From the NCBI RefSeq assembly GCF_025685575.1, contig NZ_JAGSYD010000004.1, positions 1-64,000 of the forward strand: a stretch of DNA of 64,000 nt. The letters are read 5' to 3'. Under the pieces are notes generated by a model. The model saw nothing but the letters and a program-made list of their open reading frames with translations. It was not told the origin of the DNA and ran no database searches. This document shows positions 8,319 to 17,130 of the stretch, one piece after another (position 1 is the stretch's first letter; each line of letters starts with the position of its first letter). The translations under genes were made by a program, and so were the position numbers. Source of the DNA: Granulicella cerasi. GTDB lineage: Bacteria; Acidobacteriota; Terriglobia; Terriglobales; Acidobacteriaceae.

Positions 8319-8711
8319 CTACTCGGTGTGCGTCAGCTTGTAATCGACGGAGACGCCGTACAGTCGAGCGTCAGAGTTGAATGCGTCGGTCATCACGCCA
8401 GCGCGGAGGCAAGCTGAAACGTTGGTGCCATCACCTAACGCACCGGTGAAGCCGTCGAGAACATTCCGAATCGCTTCGATGATCGCCTTGCAAGTTCCGT
8501 AGTCGGTCGCCCACGCGGTGAACTCGATACGAGTTGTGACCATGCCTGCTGAGCCGGCGAATTGATACGTGGGGATGGCTGAAAGGGTGCGATAGGTGGT
8601 CGCTGGATATGTGGGTGATTCAGGGAGAAGAACTGGGTAGATGCGACCGCTGATGAGGCTAGTGAGTGCTTCATCGCTATTCAGTAGAGACACGAGACCG
8701 GAGTTAAGCAC
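8319..8711 (-). CDS. Tail terminator / completion protein (DUF3168)
   Basis: The product is 130 aa. The N-terminus (GLVSLLNSDEALTSLISGRI) followed by YPVLLPESPTYPATTYRTLS is the hallmark of the DUF3168 (gp17/gpU-like) family. These proteins cap the tail tube and form the head-tail interface. The C-terminus GVSVDYKLTHTE also fits. It overlaps the head-closure gene by 8 bp and precedes the tube gene. Confidence 0.88.
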   Translation of the reverse strand: MLNSGLVSLLNSDEALTSLISGRIYPVLLPESPTYPATTYRTLSAIPTYQFAGSAGMVTTRIEFTAWATDYGTCKAIIEAIRNVLDGFTGALGDGTNVSACLRAGVMTDAFNSDARLYGVSVDYKLTHTE

Positions 8712-9033
8712 TAGCGTCTACCTCAAGGCACAGAAGGTTTGTTTGAACCTTACCTTCATCGGGGTCGCTTACGGCTTGGATATTGAATATGCGATTGTCG
8801 TACAGAACGCGCATTGCATTGGAGACTTTGATAGCCGGATAGCGGATCGTGATGATGTGGGAGAGTTCCGACACGAAGCCTGATGCGGCATAAATTTCTT
8901 TGCCTGTCGCCGCACGTATCGAAGCCCAAGTCGATAATGCGTCTGTCCAACTTGCGAGTTGCTGACCGTAGGCGTCTTGTGATGTGGACTGTTGCTGAAT
9001 GGTGATGCGTCGATTGAGGCTGCCTGCGTTCAT
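8704..9033 (-). CDS. Head closure / head-tail adaptor protein
   Basis: The product is 109 aa. It opens with MNAGSLNRRITIQQQS and contains WTDALSTWASIRAATGKEIY and ITIRY, the conserved pattern of SPP1 gp16-like head closure proteins (phage head-tail joining family). It caps the filled head below the connector. It starts 3 bp after the connector gene ends. Confidence 0.88.
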   Translation of the reverse strand: MNAGSLNRRITIQQQSTSQDAYGQQLASWTDALSTWASIRAATGKEIYAASGFVSELSHIITIRYPAIKVSNAMRVLYDNRIFNIQAVSDPDEGKVQTNLLCLEVDASA

Positions 9034-9036
9034 TGC

Positions 9037-9708
9037 TTACACCGCCATTGCGAGATTTCTGTACGGTGCGAGCAGTGCATCTACAGCGAAGGGAAGATTG
9101 GTGAGTGGCTTCTCGGAAGCGGCTTCACGATTGGCGTACCAGTGGCCGATGAGCAAGAGCATGGCTTGCTGGATGGGAGCTGGACAGTTGGCAACAGTAG
9201 AGCCATCGCCGTAGGTGCTTGCTGTGAAGGTGATCTTGACGGAGCCGGGAACGTAGCAGGAGGGATAGGGCCATGAACCACCGTTCGCAGGAACGATGCG
9301 TGCTGGTTCTGAGGCAAGGTCGCTTACATACGTGGAGGCATCGAGCATTACTGTCTGGTTATCGCCATCAAGGTATGTGATCGAGTTGATCGATGACACT
9401 TTGGCGAACGGAATGAAGACCTGGCACAAGCTGAAGTAGTAGCCGTTGCCGAAGTAGTTCTCGCGTGTCGAAGGACTGATTGTTCGGAGTGATTCGGCGT
9501 AAGGGAACTGGTCGAGCGTCATGCACCATGTCTGGTCGTAGATCGCACGATTCAGGATGTTCTCTACATGCTGGCGAGCCGCAGAGATGAGTGCCGTAAT
9601 GAGATCGTCGTCATCCGTGAAGTCCACACGAAGATGGAGTTTCGCCTCGCGTAGCAAGATGGGTTCCACCGCTGGCGGTGTGACGAGTTGTAGGGAGAAC
9701 TTTTGCAT
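9037..9708 (-). CDS. Head-tail connector protein (HK97 gp6-like)
   Basis: The product is 223 aa from ATG 9708. PILLREAKLHLRVDFTDDDD followed by LITALISAARQHVENILNRA is the conserved start of the gp6/gp15-like connector family, which forms the ring under the portal. The rest is longer than the minimal family (about 100 aa) and includes a beta region typical of the larger form. An in-frame ATG at 9762 would add 18 residues with no conserved character. Neither start has a clear ribosome binding site, so the start is uncertain. Confidence 0.85.
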   Translation of the reverse strand: MQKFSLQLVTPPAVEPILLREAKLHLRVDFTDDDDLITALISAARQHVENILNRAIYDQTWCMTLDQFPYAESLRTISPSTRENYFGNGYYFSLCQVFIPFAKVSSINSITYLDGDNQTVMLDASTYVSDLASEPARIVPANGGSWPYPSCYVPGSVKITFTASTYGDGSTVANCPAPIQQAMLLLIGHWYANREAASEKPLTNLPFAVDALLAPYRNLAMAV

Positions 9709-9763
9709 TCGGAGGGAAGGCACGCTGTAGCGCGGACCGGGCTGCTGGTTGCTGCAAAACATA

Positions 9764-9793
9764 AGGAGCCGCTATCGATGGATAGCGACTCCT
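9764..9793 (-). terminator. Hairpin after the major capsid gene
   Basis: The stem AGGAG-c-CGCTATC pairs with GATAGCG-a-CTCCT (12 pairs, one mismatch, four-base loop). It lies just below the capsid stop and at the start of the connector gene. It could attenuate transcription after the capsid gene or protect the capsid mRNA. No long T run follows. Confidence 0.45.
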
Positions 9794-9801
9794 CTGAAGC
9801 A

Positions 9802-10950
9802 TTACTTGATGGTGATTCCTACGAGAGGATGAGTGCCTGCATCAGTCACAACACCACCAACGCGAGCGAAGCCCACGAAGCCAGTCTCGTAGCCAGCGGC
9901 ATAACGCTCGTTCAAGCGAAGGATGCTCAAGCCGGGGTTCTGCTGACGGAAGGTATAGGCTTCCTTGAAGTCACCGAACAGAATGGGTGTGTTACCTGTA
10001 GCCACACCAGGAAGCTGAGTGATGAGCTTCACAGGACGGCCAAGGATGGTTCCAACGTAGCCGTTTGCAGCGTTGCCGTAATCAGGTAAGAACAAGGGAC
10101 GACCATTGGAGTCAGATAACGCTATGACAGCAGCAAGTGTTGCGTTGCTCATACCCCATACGGCGTTTGCCTGATACGCAGGATCAAGTGTTCCTATCGC
10201 AGTAGCGAAGTCAACATACTTCAACACGCCAGTGGCGTTTGAAGTGAAGGCGTTGGAGCTGTAGCCATAGGTGAGAGAGGCTACGTTGCCGCTATTGCCG
10301 TTGATGATGAGGCTGGATGCGCCACGGAAGAAACGCTTGGCGAACTTGTCACGAATCCACGCTTCAATGTCGAAGCCAGCATCAGTGATTAAGCCGTTAT
10401 CAACCTTAATGATGCCGGTGCTGAAGGTATCTACCTGAAGGGTGACGCTTGACGTGGTTGGATCAACTTCAGCAGCATCGGTGCCAACAGTCTGACCAAC
10501 AAGGCCAGCAGTGGTGTCGTTATCGAGCACCATCTTGATTGGGTTGCCGTGGTCGGTCTTCAAGATGTTCACTACGTCATAGACTTCGCCGTAGCTCTTC
10601 TGAGCGGAGATGACAGCAGGATCGAACAGCTGAGGAATCATGATGCCTTGGCCTGCAACGGTAAGGTCACGAGCTTCAATAGCGCCATTCATGAGGTAGT
10701 TGCGGAAGGACTGCTTGATTTGATTGCTGCGCTCTTCGCTGCCGTCAATAGCAGGGCGAACAGTGCGAGTGCGTTGCTCTGCTTCAAAGCTGGCTACACG
10801 CTCAAGACGTGCGATGTCTGCATCAATGGCATCAACATCGGCCATCATCTTGTCGAATGCGGACCGTGTCTCGGGTGTGCCTTCAGTGGCAATCTTGGAA
10901 GCATCAAGCATGAGCTTCATGCGTTTTTCTTGTAGGTCTGCGAGGTTCAT
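9802..10950 (-). CDS. Major capsid protein, HK97 fold
   Basis: The product is 382 aa from ATG 10950. Residues 1-75 form a helical, charged N-terminal region (LQEKRMKLMLDASKIATEG...), the delta or scaffolding domain of HK97-type capsid precursors. The capsid core starts around residue 100 (GQGIMIPQLFDPAVI). The family's ...RPLFLPDYG and ...LGRPVKLITQLP segments are present, and the C-terminus contains FGDFKEAYTFRQQNPGLSIL. The protease encoded just upstream would remove the delta domain. An in-frame ATG at 11010 adds 20 unlikely residues (PDSPFLPPHKDSS); 10950 fits the usual MNL/ADL start. Confidence 0.95.
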   Translation of the reverse strand: MNLADLQEKRMKLMLDASKIATEGTPETRSAFDKMMADVDAIDADIARLERVASFEAEQRTRTVRPAIDGSEERSNQIKQSFRNYLMNGAIEARDLTVAGQGIMIPQLFDPAVISAQKSYGEVYDVVNILKTDHGNPIKMVLDNDTTAGLVGQTVGTDAAEVDPTTSSVTLQVDTFSTGIIKVDNGLITDAGFDIEAWIRDKFAKRFFRGASSLIINGNSGNVASLTYGYSSNAFTSNATGVLKYVDFATAIGTLDPAYQANAVWGMSNATLAAVIALSDSNGRPLFLPDYGNAANGYVGTILGRPVKLITQLPGVATGNTPILFGDFKEAYTFRQQNPGLSILRLNERYAAGYETGFVGFARVGGVVTDAGTHPLVGITIK

Positions 10951-11061
10951 ATATCGGGAGGAATCCTTGTGAGGTGGGAGAAATGGTGAATCTGGACGCA
11001 CGAATCCCATCCCGCTGGCATGAGCAGGTGAGGTCTTGCGTGAACTTGTTGGTGTTGGGCT

Positions 11062-11778
11062 TTATCTACGCTGGCGGATAGAAAGAATCATGTGCATAGC
11101 GTTGCGGAGAGAGTCTTCTTCTGAGCTGTCGTCGCAATCGCATAGATCGTCTTCACAATCGGCGTTCGAGCAATCAGCACAGTTGTCTTCGGAGCAAGCA
11201 GGACAATGACACTGGCATTGATCGGCAATGGAGTCCGTCTCATTGTCGTCATCGTGGGTTTCAATCAGGCTGCGAATCTCAACAGGTGCTGAACGTAGAG
11301 CGATGCCGGAATCTGGATACGCGGGGAAGCTGCATGGTGACACCTCAAAGAGGTTCACCTTGAGCAAGGTGCGAATGACCTTGCCATCAGCATTGATCCA
11401 TTTGTCTTCATCAGTCGAGAAGCCAAAGGATGTTCCATCAAGATCACCACGTTCGATGCTTTCAGCGAGATCATTTGCTGCTGTCGTATTAGGCAGCTTC
11501 ACTTGATAGCGAAGTCCATCGGTGGCATCGGTGAAGATCAACGTGCCTGACTTTGTGCGGCCCATCAGGAGCTTGGCATCGTGATCGCGTAAGGCAAGCA
11601 CATCAGATGTTGGTTGCAGAGCCTCAGCGAATGCGCCTGGTGCAATGACTTCAGTGAAGCCACCGAGGTCAACACTCTCAGTGTTGTAAGGAATGAAGCC
11701 AGTTAGTGTTCGAGTGCCATCTTCAGACGCAGCGACTCGAAGCTCCGCAGTCACGGAGCGTATTTCATGTTTGTTCAT
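11062..11778 (-). CDS. Prohead protease (HK97 family) with Cys-rich acidic tail
   Basis: The product is 238 aa. The core shows the herpes-assemblin/HK97 protease fold: RTLTGFIPYNTESVDLGGF, a catalytic His in LRDHDAKLLMGR (His 66) and a catalytic Ser in GDLDGTSFGF (Ser 117). It processes capsid precursors and then itself. After about residue 175 the protein carries an unusual acidic tail with nine cysteines between residues 188 and 215 (CQCHCPAC, then DNCADCSNADC), which is not part of the family core. It lies between portal and capsid genes as expected. Confidence 0.93.
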   Translation of the reverse strand: MNKHEIRSVTAELRVAASEDGTRTLTGFIPYNTESVDLGGFTEVIAPGAFAEALQPTSDVLALRDHDAKLLMGRTKSGTLIFTDATDGLRYQVKLPNTTAANDLAESIERGDLDGTSFGFSTDEDKWINADGKVIRTLLKVNLFEVSPCSFPAYPDSGIALRSAPVEIRSLIETHDDDNETDSIADQCQCHCPACSEDNCADCSNADCEDDLCDCDDSSEEDSLRNAMHMILSIRQRR

Positions 11779-11781
11779 GGG

Positions 11782-13092
11782 TTACTTGTTCTCCGGTTCG
11801 GCTGGAGGCGTGGGCTTGATTGGCGACCACTCAGCGAACTTGCGAGCGTCCATCATGTTGACGGGATCGAGGTAGATGTCACCTTCAGACCCGATGGGGT
11901 TGAGGCCTAATGCCTGACGCATATCGTTTGCGCTGTAGGCTCCCCATTGACGGCCAATCGCCAGGGAATCAATCGTGGTCTTCAAGTCTGTCTTGAGGCG
12001 TTCACTGAGATCGAATCGCAGGTCATAGACACTGCGCGATCTTCCCGTTGTAGGAAGCAGCTTACGCATGAATTCTTGGGTGAACTTGGTGAGGTACGGT
12101 GCAAGCGTGTCTTGGATCAACGAGAGTGAAGACTGCTCATGGTTCGCATCACTCATGCGTGTCGTATCGCCAACCCAGTGAGGATCAAGGCGAAATAACG
12201 CTGCAATCTGATTGCGGGTGTAACCGCGTGATTGAAGCCACTGAGCGTCTTCCATCGATAGCCCGAGGGCCGTGTACTTGAAGTCCGCCGGTAAAACACC
12301 GATACGGCCTTGATTCACTCCGGCAACTTGCTGTTCCCAGAACTCTCTGGTTTGTTGCATCTGTAGGGGTGTGAGCGGCGATGACGGTGTGAGGATGCCA
12401 CCAGCCTTCGAGCCATTGCCATAAAAGCGAGCACCAGACTTGAGTTGTGCTTGCGCTAAACCAAGTTCTTGACGTGCCAGCGCAATCGGGGAGAGTCCTT
12501 TGAGTCCACCTTGAGAGAAGAGCTTGAGGTGGATGACATCCTTTGCCTGAAGCTGGCGTTCTTCACCATTCTTGGTGCCATCGCGAGTGATGTAGATGAG
12601 AGTTCCATCGTTCAGGCGTGCAGGTTCGGTGTGGTGCGGATCAAGAGGCCAGATAGCCACGACTGATCCTTTCGTTCCGCGCTCAATCTCGGCGTATGCG
12701 TTGCCGGTGAGAGCCAAGCATCCTGACAGCGACTCAAAGAAGGTCGCTGCACTCATGTCAGGATTGGGTTCAGTGCCGAGGAGATAAGAGAGGGTGTGAG
12801 TCGTGGCTTCAGTGCGTGCTTTGCCATCGGTCTGATACACACGGAAAGGAATGGTCGCGATAGATTCAGCGATGATGCGAACGCAGGCATAGACCGTTGA
12901 GATCTCTAGCGCGTTATGTTCACTGACTACTTCACCGGCAGCCGTTGGCTGACCATCGAAGGCCATTCGGAAGGCTGTAAGGCCGTTCAATGGCACAACT
13001 GGAGACTCCAGCGAAGTTCGCGTGTCGAGGTCAAGACGTGTGAGATCAACGTCTGCAGAGACGAACGTTCGTAGTGCTTTGAAGAGTTGCAT
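11782..13092 (-). CDS. Portal protein, HK97 family
   Basis: The product is 436 aa. It has the family pattern NALEISTVYACVRIIAESIA near residue 60, LTGNAYAEIERG near 135, VIHLKLFSQGGLKGLSPI near 190, and YTRNQIAALFRLDPHWVGD near 300. The portal forms the dodecameric DNA channel at one head vertex and docks the terminase. It starts 12 bp after terL ends and is followed closely by the protease. Its length is normal for the family. Confidence 0.95.
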   Translation of the reverse strand: MQLFKALRTFVSADVDLTRLDLDTRTSLESPVVPLNGLTAFRMAFDGQPTAAGEVVSEHNALEISTVYACVRIIAESIATIPFRVYQTDGKARTEATTHTLSYLLGTEPNPDMSAATFFESLSGCLALTGNAYAEIERGTKGSVVAIWPLDPHHTEPARLNDGTLIYITRDGTKNGEERQLQAKDVIHLKLFSQGGLKGLSPIALARQELGLAQAQLKSGARFYGNGSKAGGILTPSSPLTPLQMQQTREFWEQQVAGVNQGRIGVLPADFKYTALGLSMEDAQWLQSRGYTRNQIAALFRLDPHWVGDTTRMSDANHEQSSLSLIQDTLAPYLTKFTQEFMRKLLPTTGRSRSVYDLRFDLSERLKTDLKTTIDSLAIGRQWGAYSANDMRQALGLNPIGSEGDIYLDPVNMMDARKFAEWSPIKPTPPAEPENK

Positions 13093-13104
13093 GGGAGGGG
13101 ATAC

Positions 13105-14799
13105 CTAGAGCCAGAAGGGTGTGAAGGACCACTCGGCGTTGTCTTGTGTGCCTAATCGAGCGCGAGCCATAGCGATGAAGAGAGCTACAGCACAGTCGAT
13201 CTTCGATTCAGGTCGTGCTTTATCGGGCATCGTGTAGTTGCCAACGGATGTCTCGCGTGTGAGCACGTTCGAGATGCACCAGGTCAGAACGGGATTGCCG
13301 TCATGATGGAATCGGCCATCAGCAACAGCCGCTTCAAGCTCTTTCATGGCCGGTGACAATACCGAGGGCGATGGTGGAACTTCAACGCGGGGGATGCCGG
13401 ATAGCTCTGATACACGCTGCGCCCAGTGATCGGCATAGCGAGCGTCATAGGCGAGCTCTTTCACCTGATTGCTGGCGATATCAGCTAGGACATCAGCCTC
13501 TAACGTGGCGTAATCGATGCTGCTTCCAGGCGTGGCAGAGAGATAATCCTGCTTCGACCAGCCGAGATAATGCTGGTTCTCTGGAAGATTCACTCGCTCT
13601 TCAGGCAGATAAGAACGTGTGATGGCGTAGTAGTGCGGTCTATCACCTTGGCTATCGTCGCGGTATACGCGAACGACTGCTGATAGGTCGAGCTTGGAGG
13701 CGAGATCAGAGCCAATCCAGCATGGGAGCTGCTTCACTGATTCTTCTGTGAGAATGGCATCGTAGCATTTGTTCCATGCCGCAATGTTCATCCATGCGGA
13801 GGAGGCTGTTGACCAGATGTTGAGGTGCTTGGCTTTGAAGATGTTCTGTTTTGCAGAGTTGCGAACAGCCTCTTGCTGGTCCAGTAGGATAGCCTCGCGA
13901 TCATTTGAGACGCCGAGCAAAGGATTTGCCATTTCAACGGCCAGTGGTGAGGTCCAATCCACATCGGGATCAGCGCCATGAAGGGCAGCGAAGAGGCGAT
14001 CATCTTCGATGACGCCATCCAGCATCTGTTCGGCTTTTCTCTGAAGGGCAAGGCAGGGGTTCTCGGTGCTTGAGACGCCAGCGGTCGATATGACCAAGAT
14101 TAGAGAGCCAGGACGCTTGTTCGCGCCGGTCTTGAAGGTGTCATAGAGCGTAGCGTCTTGAGCTTCGTGCAGTTCATCGAGGATGCCGCACCAAACCGAT
14201 GCACCATCGCCAGGTTTACGAACAACTGGCTGGAATCTGGATCGTGTTGAGAGTTGGAAGATGCTCTTAGCCGCACATTGAATGCCAATAGATGCTAATC
14301 GAGACTCTTGTTCGACCATCGCTTTCGCTGGTCGGAATACCTCGCTGGCTTGCTTCTCACTGTTGGCACCGCAATAGACCTCGGCACCCTTCTCGCCAGA
14401 AAAGAACGCCATATAGAGGCCAATGATGGCCGCGAGTGGTGACTTTCCATTACCACGCGGAAGCATGATGATCGCTTCGCGGTACTTGCGTAGGCTGGTC
14501 GAATCTATCCAGCCGAAGATGCTGGCGAGGATGAAGATCTGGGCCGCTTCGAGCTTGATGCGCTGACCTTGCTTCGAGCCCTTCTCATGTCTGCATAGCT
14601 CCGCGAACTGGCAGACCTTGTTGGCTGCGTCTGAACAAAAGGTCCAACGGAAATCAGGCCGGATAAGGTCATTCAGATGTCTTTGGGCTGCGAGACGAAT
14701 CCATTTGGAATAGAGAACCTTGCCATCAACGACATCGCGAGCGTATTGCGTGGCTCTAGCGGCATAGTCGTTAGTGGATGAGGTTGCTCCATTCGTCAT
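13105..14799 (-). CDS. terL: Terminase large subunit
   Basis: The product is 564 aa. The N-terminal ATPase has a Walker A variant PRGNGKS (residues 114-120) and Walker B ILDE (206-209) in GILDELHEAQD. The C-terminal RNase H-like nuclease starts at WIGSDLASKLDLSAVVRVY, and a late acidic residue lies in KIDCAVALFIAMARA. It packages phage DNA into proheads through the portal. Its start overlaps the small subunit's end by 29 bp. The sequence type matches HK97-like TerL of the Terminase_1 family. Confidence 0.95.
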   Translation of the reverse strand: MTNGATSSTNDYAARATQYARDVVDGKVLYSKWIRLAAQRHLNDLIRPDFRWTFCSDAANKVCQFAELCRHEKGSKQGQRIKLEAAQIFILASIFGWIDSTSLRKYREAIIMLPRGNGKSPLAAIIGLYMAFFSGEKGAEVYCGANSEKQASEVFRPAKAMVEQESRLASIGIQCAAKSIFQLSTRSRFQPVVRKPGDGASVWCGILDELHEAQDATLYDTFKTGANKRPGSLILVISTAGVSSTENPCLALQRKAEQMLDGVIEDDRLFAALHGADPDVDWTSPLAVEMANPLLGVSNDREAILLDQQEAVRNSAKQNIFKAKHLNIWSTASSAWMNIAAWNKCYDAILTEESVKQLPCWIGSDLASKLDLSAVVRVYRDDSQGDRPHYYAITRSYLPEERVNLPENQHYLGWSKQDYLSATPGSSIDYATLEADVLADIASNQVKELAYDARYADHWAQRVSELSGIPRVEVPPSPSVLSPAMKELEAAVADGRFHHDGNPVLTWCISNVLTRETSVGNYTMPDKARPESKIDCAVALFIAMARARLGTQDNAEWSFTPFWL

Positions 14800-15163
14800 G
14801 TACGGGTGTCTCTTGCTTATTGCTCGATACGCGCGAACGGTCAGCAGGCGTCATGCCGAGTTGAGCTAGGCATTGGCGCAGTGTGGTGAGGTTGGAGTCG
14901 GAGGCTGTGTCTTCACGCAGGCGATTCATCATGCGAACAGTAAGCTCAAGCAAGAATCGGTCGGCGTTGGCGAGTACATCAGGAAGGGAAATGCTTACAA
15001 GTTCAGCCCAGATAGCCTTCTGAGCGTCATTCAGATGCTCAGGTGCATCACCTATCGGTGCTGCTGGCGTTGGCTCATCCGCGCGCGGAGCGTAACGCTT
15101 GGCGTCGTGAGTGAGCGCACCTGTGAGTTCAAGGCGTGATGTGGGTGTACGGGGTCTAGGCAT
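14771..15163 (-). CDS. terS: Terminase small subunit (P27-like)
   Basis: The product is 130 aa. The pattern PEHLNDAQKAIWAELVS followed by DRFLLELTVRMMNRLREDT and LRQCLAQLGMTPADRSRV is typical of P27-family small terminases. These recognise phage DNA and regulate TerL. The N-terminus (MPRPRTPTSRLELTGAL) also fits the family. It overlaps terL, supporting coexpression. It is the first gene of the morphogenesis operon. Confidence 0.9.
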   Translation of the reverse strand: MPRPRTPTSRLELTGALTHDAKRYAPRADEPTPAAPIGDAPEHLNDAQKAIWAELVSISLPDVLANADRFLLELTVRMMNRLREDTASDSNLTTLRQCLAQLGMTPADRSRVSSNKQETPVHDEWSNLIH

Positions 15164-15308
15164 GGTGATGTTTGAATTGCGGAAATGAAAATGAGGCCGG
15201 GACTGGGTAGCGGGAGGCTTCGAGTGCTACGAATCAAAGGCCCCTATCCCCCATCAGGTTGTCGAGGTAGACTCGCTCCATACCCTGAGTTGTGAGGAAC
15301 GTTGAGCT

Positions 15309-16073
15309 GTGATTCCCATACTTCTATTGCTATCCGTTACTATTGTGATCTTTGTTGTTTATATGAGGAAGATATCTGCTGAGGAAGCAGATAAGAGACC
15401 TCTTGATGACGCGCGGCAAGATCCTCCGGCGCAGATCGTCAGCGATCCTCCGGCGCGTGAGGCGGTCGCAGTTGCATCACCACCTAAGCCAAAACCGGAT
15501 CCTGTTCAGGTCGATATGCGTCGGCTGTTGCCTCAGCAGTTCGTGGTGCTGGACTTGGAGACTACCGGGCTACACGCTTCTACATGCGAGATCATCGAGA
15601 TCGGTGCTGTGAAGGTGACGCTAGATGAGTCGGAGCATCCGAGCTTTCAAATCTTGGTCAAGCCGCGCAAGAAGGTATCGGCAAAGATTGTGTCGATCAC
15701 AGGGATCACGCAGCAGATGCTTGACGAGCAGGGCGTTGAGATAGAGGATGCGATGTCTCAGTTCATTGAGTTCATCGGTGATCTTCCACTTGTCACATAC
15801 AATGCTGCATTCGACATGCCGTTTCTTTGGGCTGCGGCGTCGAAGTCTGGCGTGGTTGTTGAGAATCGATACACGTGCGCTCTAAAGAGAGCGCGCAGAG
15901 CATTCCCTTGGATGGAGAATCATAAGCTCGTGACGGTTGCTGCCCATCTGAATGCACCTGATAACGATCATCATCGCGCGTTGGCTGACAGCATTCGCGC
16001 TACACACGTCTTCTGGCACGCAACCAAGCAACTGAACATGAAGGTGCAATGGAAGAAATACGGTGCTATCTGA
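15309..16073 (+). CDS. Membrane-anchored DEDDh exonuclease
   Basis: The product is 254 aa from GTG 15309. Residues 2-19 are a hydrophobic membrane anchor (IPILLLLSVTIVIFVVY) followed by basic residues, predicting the rest in the cytoplasm. After a proline-rich linker (30-70) a DnaQ-like exonuclease domain shows all motifs: Exo I VVLDLETTGL (Asp 82, Glu 84), Exo II TYNAAFDMPFL (Asp 169) and Exo III HHRALADS (His 222, Asp 227). It is the only plus-strand gene among phage genes of known type, standing alone between two minus-strand units. Its end overlaps the methyltransferase end by 8 bp. This is the layout of a lysogenic-conversion or moron gene. A role against incoming DNA at the membrane is speculative. 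Confidence 0.85.
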   Translation: MIPILLLLSVTIVIFVVYMRKISAEEADKRPLDDARQDPPAQIVSDPPAREAVAVASPPKPKPDPVQVDMRRLLPQQFVVLDLETTGLHASTCEIIEIGAVKVTLDESEHPSFQILVKPRKKVSAKIVSITGITQQMLDEQGVEIEDAMSQFIEFIGDLPLVTYNAAFDMPFLWAAASKSGVVVENRYTCALKRARRAFPWMENHKLVTVAAHLNAPDNDHHRALADSIRATHVFWHATKQLNMKVQWKKYGAI

Positions 16074-17130
16074 TGTCGCTGGAGATTTCTTTGTAGATCG
16101 CTTCTGCTTGAGGCAGGAACGTGCCTTTCACATACATGAAGAACTGTTCAGCAGCAGCCAGTGTTGTTGCATCAGCAGCAAGGCTGATGCCTTTGTCTTC
16201 TGCGGCGGTTGATCCTGCTGTCAGAACAGCAATCGCTTGTGTGATGAGGCCTGATAGCAGTGTCTTTACCTCTGGCTCATCTTTTATGGCGTGGTCCAGA
16301 AGTGATACAACGTGGGGAAGGAATGCGACTGCTTGCTCGGCAACATGAGCGATGTCCATTCCTATGGTTTCAATGGTCTGCAGTGGATTCATGATCTTCT
16401 CTTCGGCTGCGTTGATTCGCGCCTTGGCGGTGTTGAAGTAAGCTGCATCTCGCTCGATGCCTATGAAGCATCTGACAGTGTTCATCGCCGCAACGCCAGT
16501 CGTTCCGCTGCCCATCGTGCAATCAAGAACAGTGTCGTTTTCATGGGTGTATGTGCGGATGAGGTAATCGCATAGCGCGACAGGCTTCTGTGTCGGGTGA
16601 TGGCCGCGTTCTGTGGGGAGCTTCAATACCGACTTCGGGTATCCAGTCCATTCTTGCAGATAAGTCGAACGTTTCTTTGCGCTTGCGATGTGCTGAAGAC
16701 GGCGTGATCCCTCTTTGTTGCTCATCCGCTTAGGCTTCGCTAGCTTGATCAAGCCTTGAGGGTTGTATGTCGGCTGTCTCTGAGCGAACACAACGACGTC
16801 TTCATGCTGCTTCAAAGGCTGCTTCTTCGCTAATTGGAAGTTGGAGTGCCGATCTTTCTCCCATACCCAGCAGTAGCGAAACGCCTTGAGGTTCGATGCG
16901 ATGAGAGCAGTAGTGAACGGCTGGGATGCCGTAAGGACGATAGCGGCATTCGGCTTACAGATGCGCCTCCATTCGACCCACAGCTTCTCTAGCGGAATGA
17001 TGGAGTCCCACGTACATCCTGTAGTGCCATACGGCAGATCCGTGAGAACCATATCGACACTGTTATCTGGCAACGACTTCATCTGTTCCAGGCAGTCGCC
17101 CAGCATCAGTTGTGTCGTTGCGTTGCTCAT
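16066..17130 (-). CDS. DNA methyltransferase (beta class, N6-adenine or N4-cytosine) with extra C-terminal domain
   Basis: The product is 354 aa. Motif IV is TDLPYG (30-35), a variant of DPPY, and it precedes the SAM-binding motif I DCTMGSGTTG (203-212), the order of beta-class enzymes. The HHPTQKPVALCDYLIRTY segment is typical of N6-adenine/N4-cytosine phage methyltransferases. Residues about 247-354 form an additional Ala-rich helical region with no match I recognise. It may protect phage DNA from restriction; no paired nuclease is evident apart from the adjacent HNH gene, whose stop overlaps its ATG (ATGA). Confidence 0.9.
   Translation of the reverse strand: MSNATTQLMLGDCLEQMKSLPDNSVDMVLTDLPYGTTGCTWDSIIPLEKLWVEWRRICKPNAAIVLTASQPFTTALIASNLKAFRYCWVWEKDRHSNFQLAKKQPLKQHEDVVVFAQRQPTYNPQGLIKLAKPKRMSNKEGSRRLQHIASAKKRSTYLQEWTGYPKSVLKLPTERGHHPTQKPVALCDYLIRTYTHENDTVLDCTMGSGTTGVAAMNTVRCFIGIERDAAYFNTAKARINAAEEKIMNPLQTIETIGMDIAHVAEQAVAFLPHVVSLLDHAIKDEPEVKTLLSGLITQAIAVLTAGSTAAEDKGISLAADATTLAAAEQFFMYVKGTFLPQAEAIYKEISSDIR

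Noticed and set aside
15164-15308. Promoter TTGTCG-N16-TACCCT before the exonuclease gene
   Set aside because: The -10 match is poor; a promoter must exist for this isolated gene, but I cannot place it from the sequence alone.
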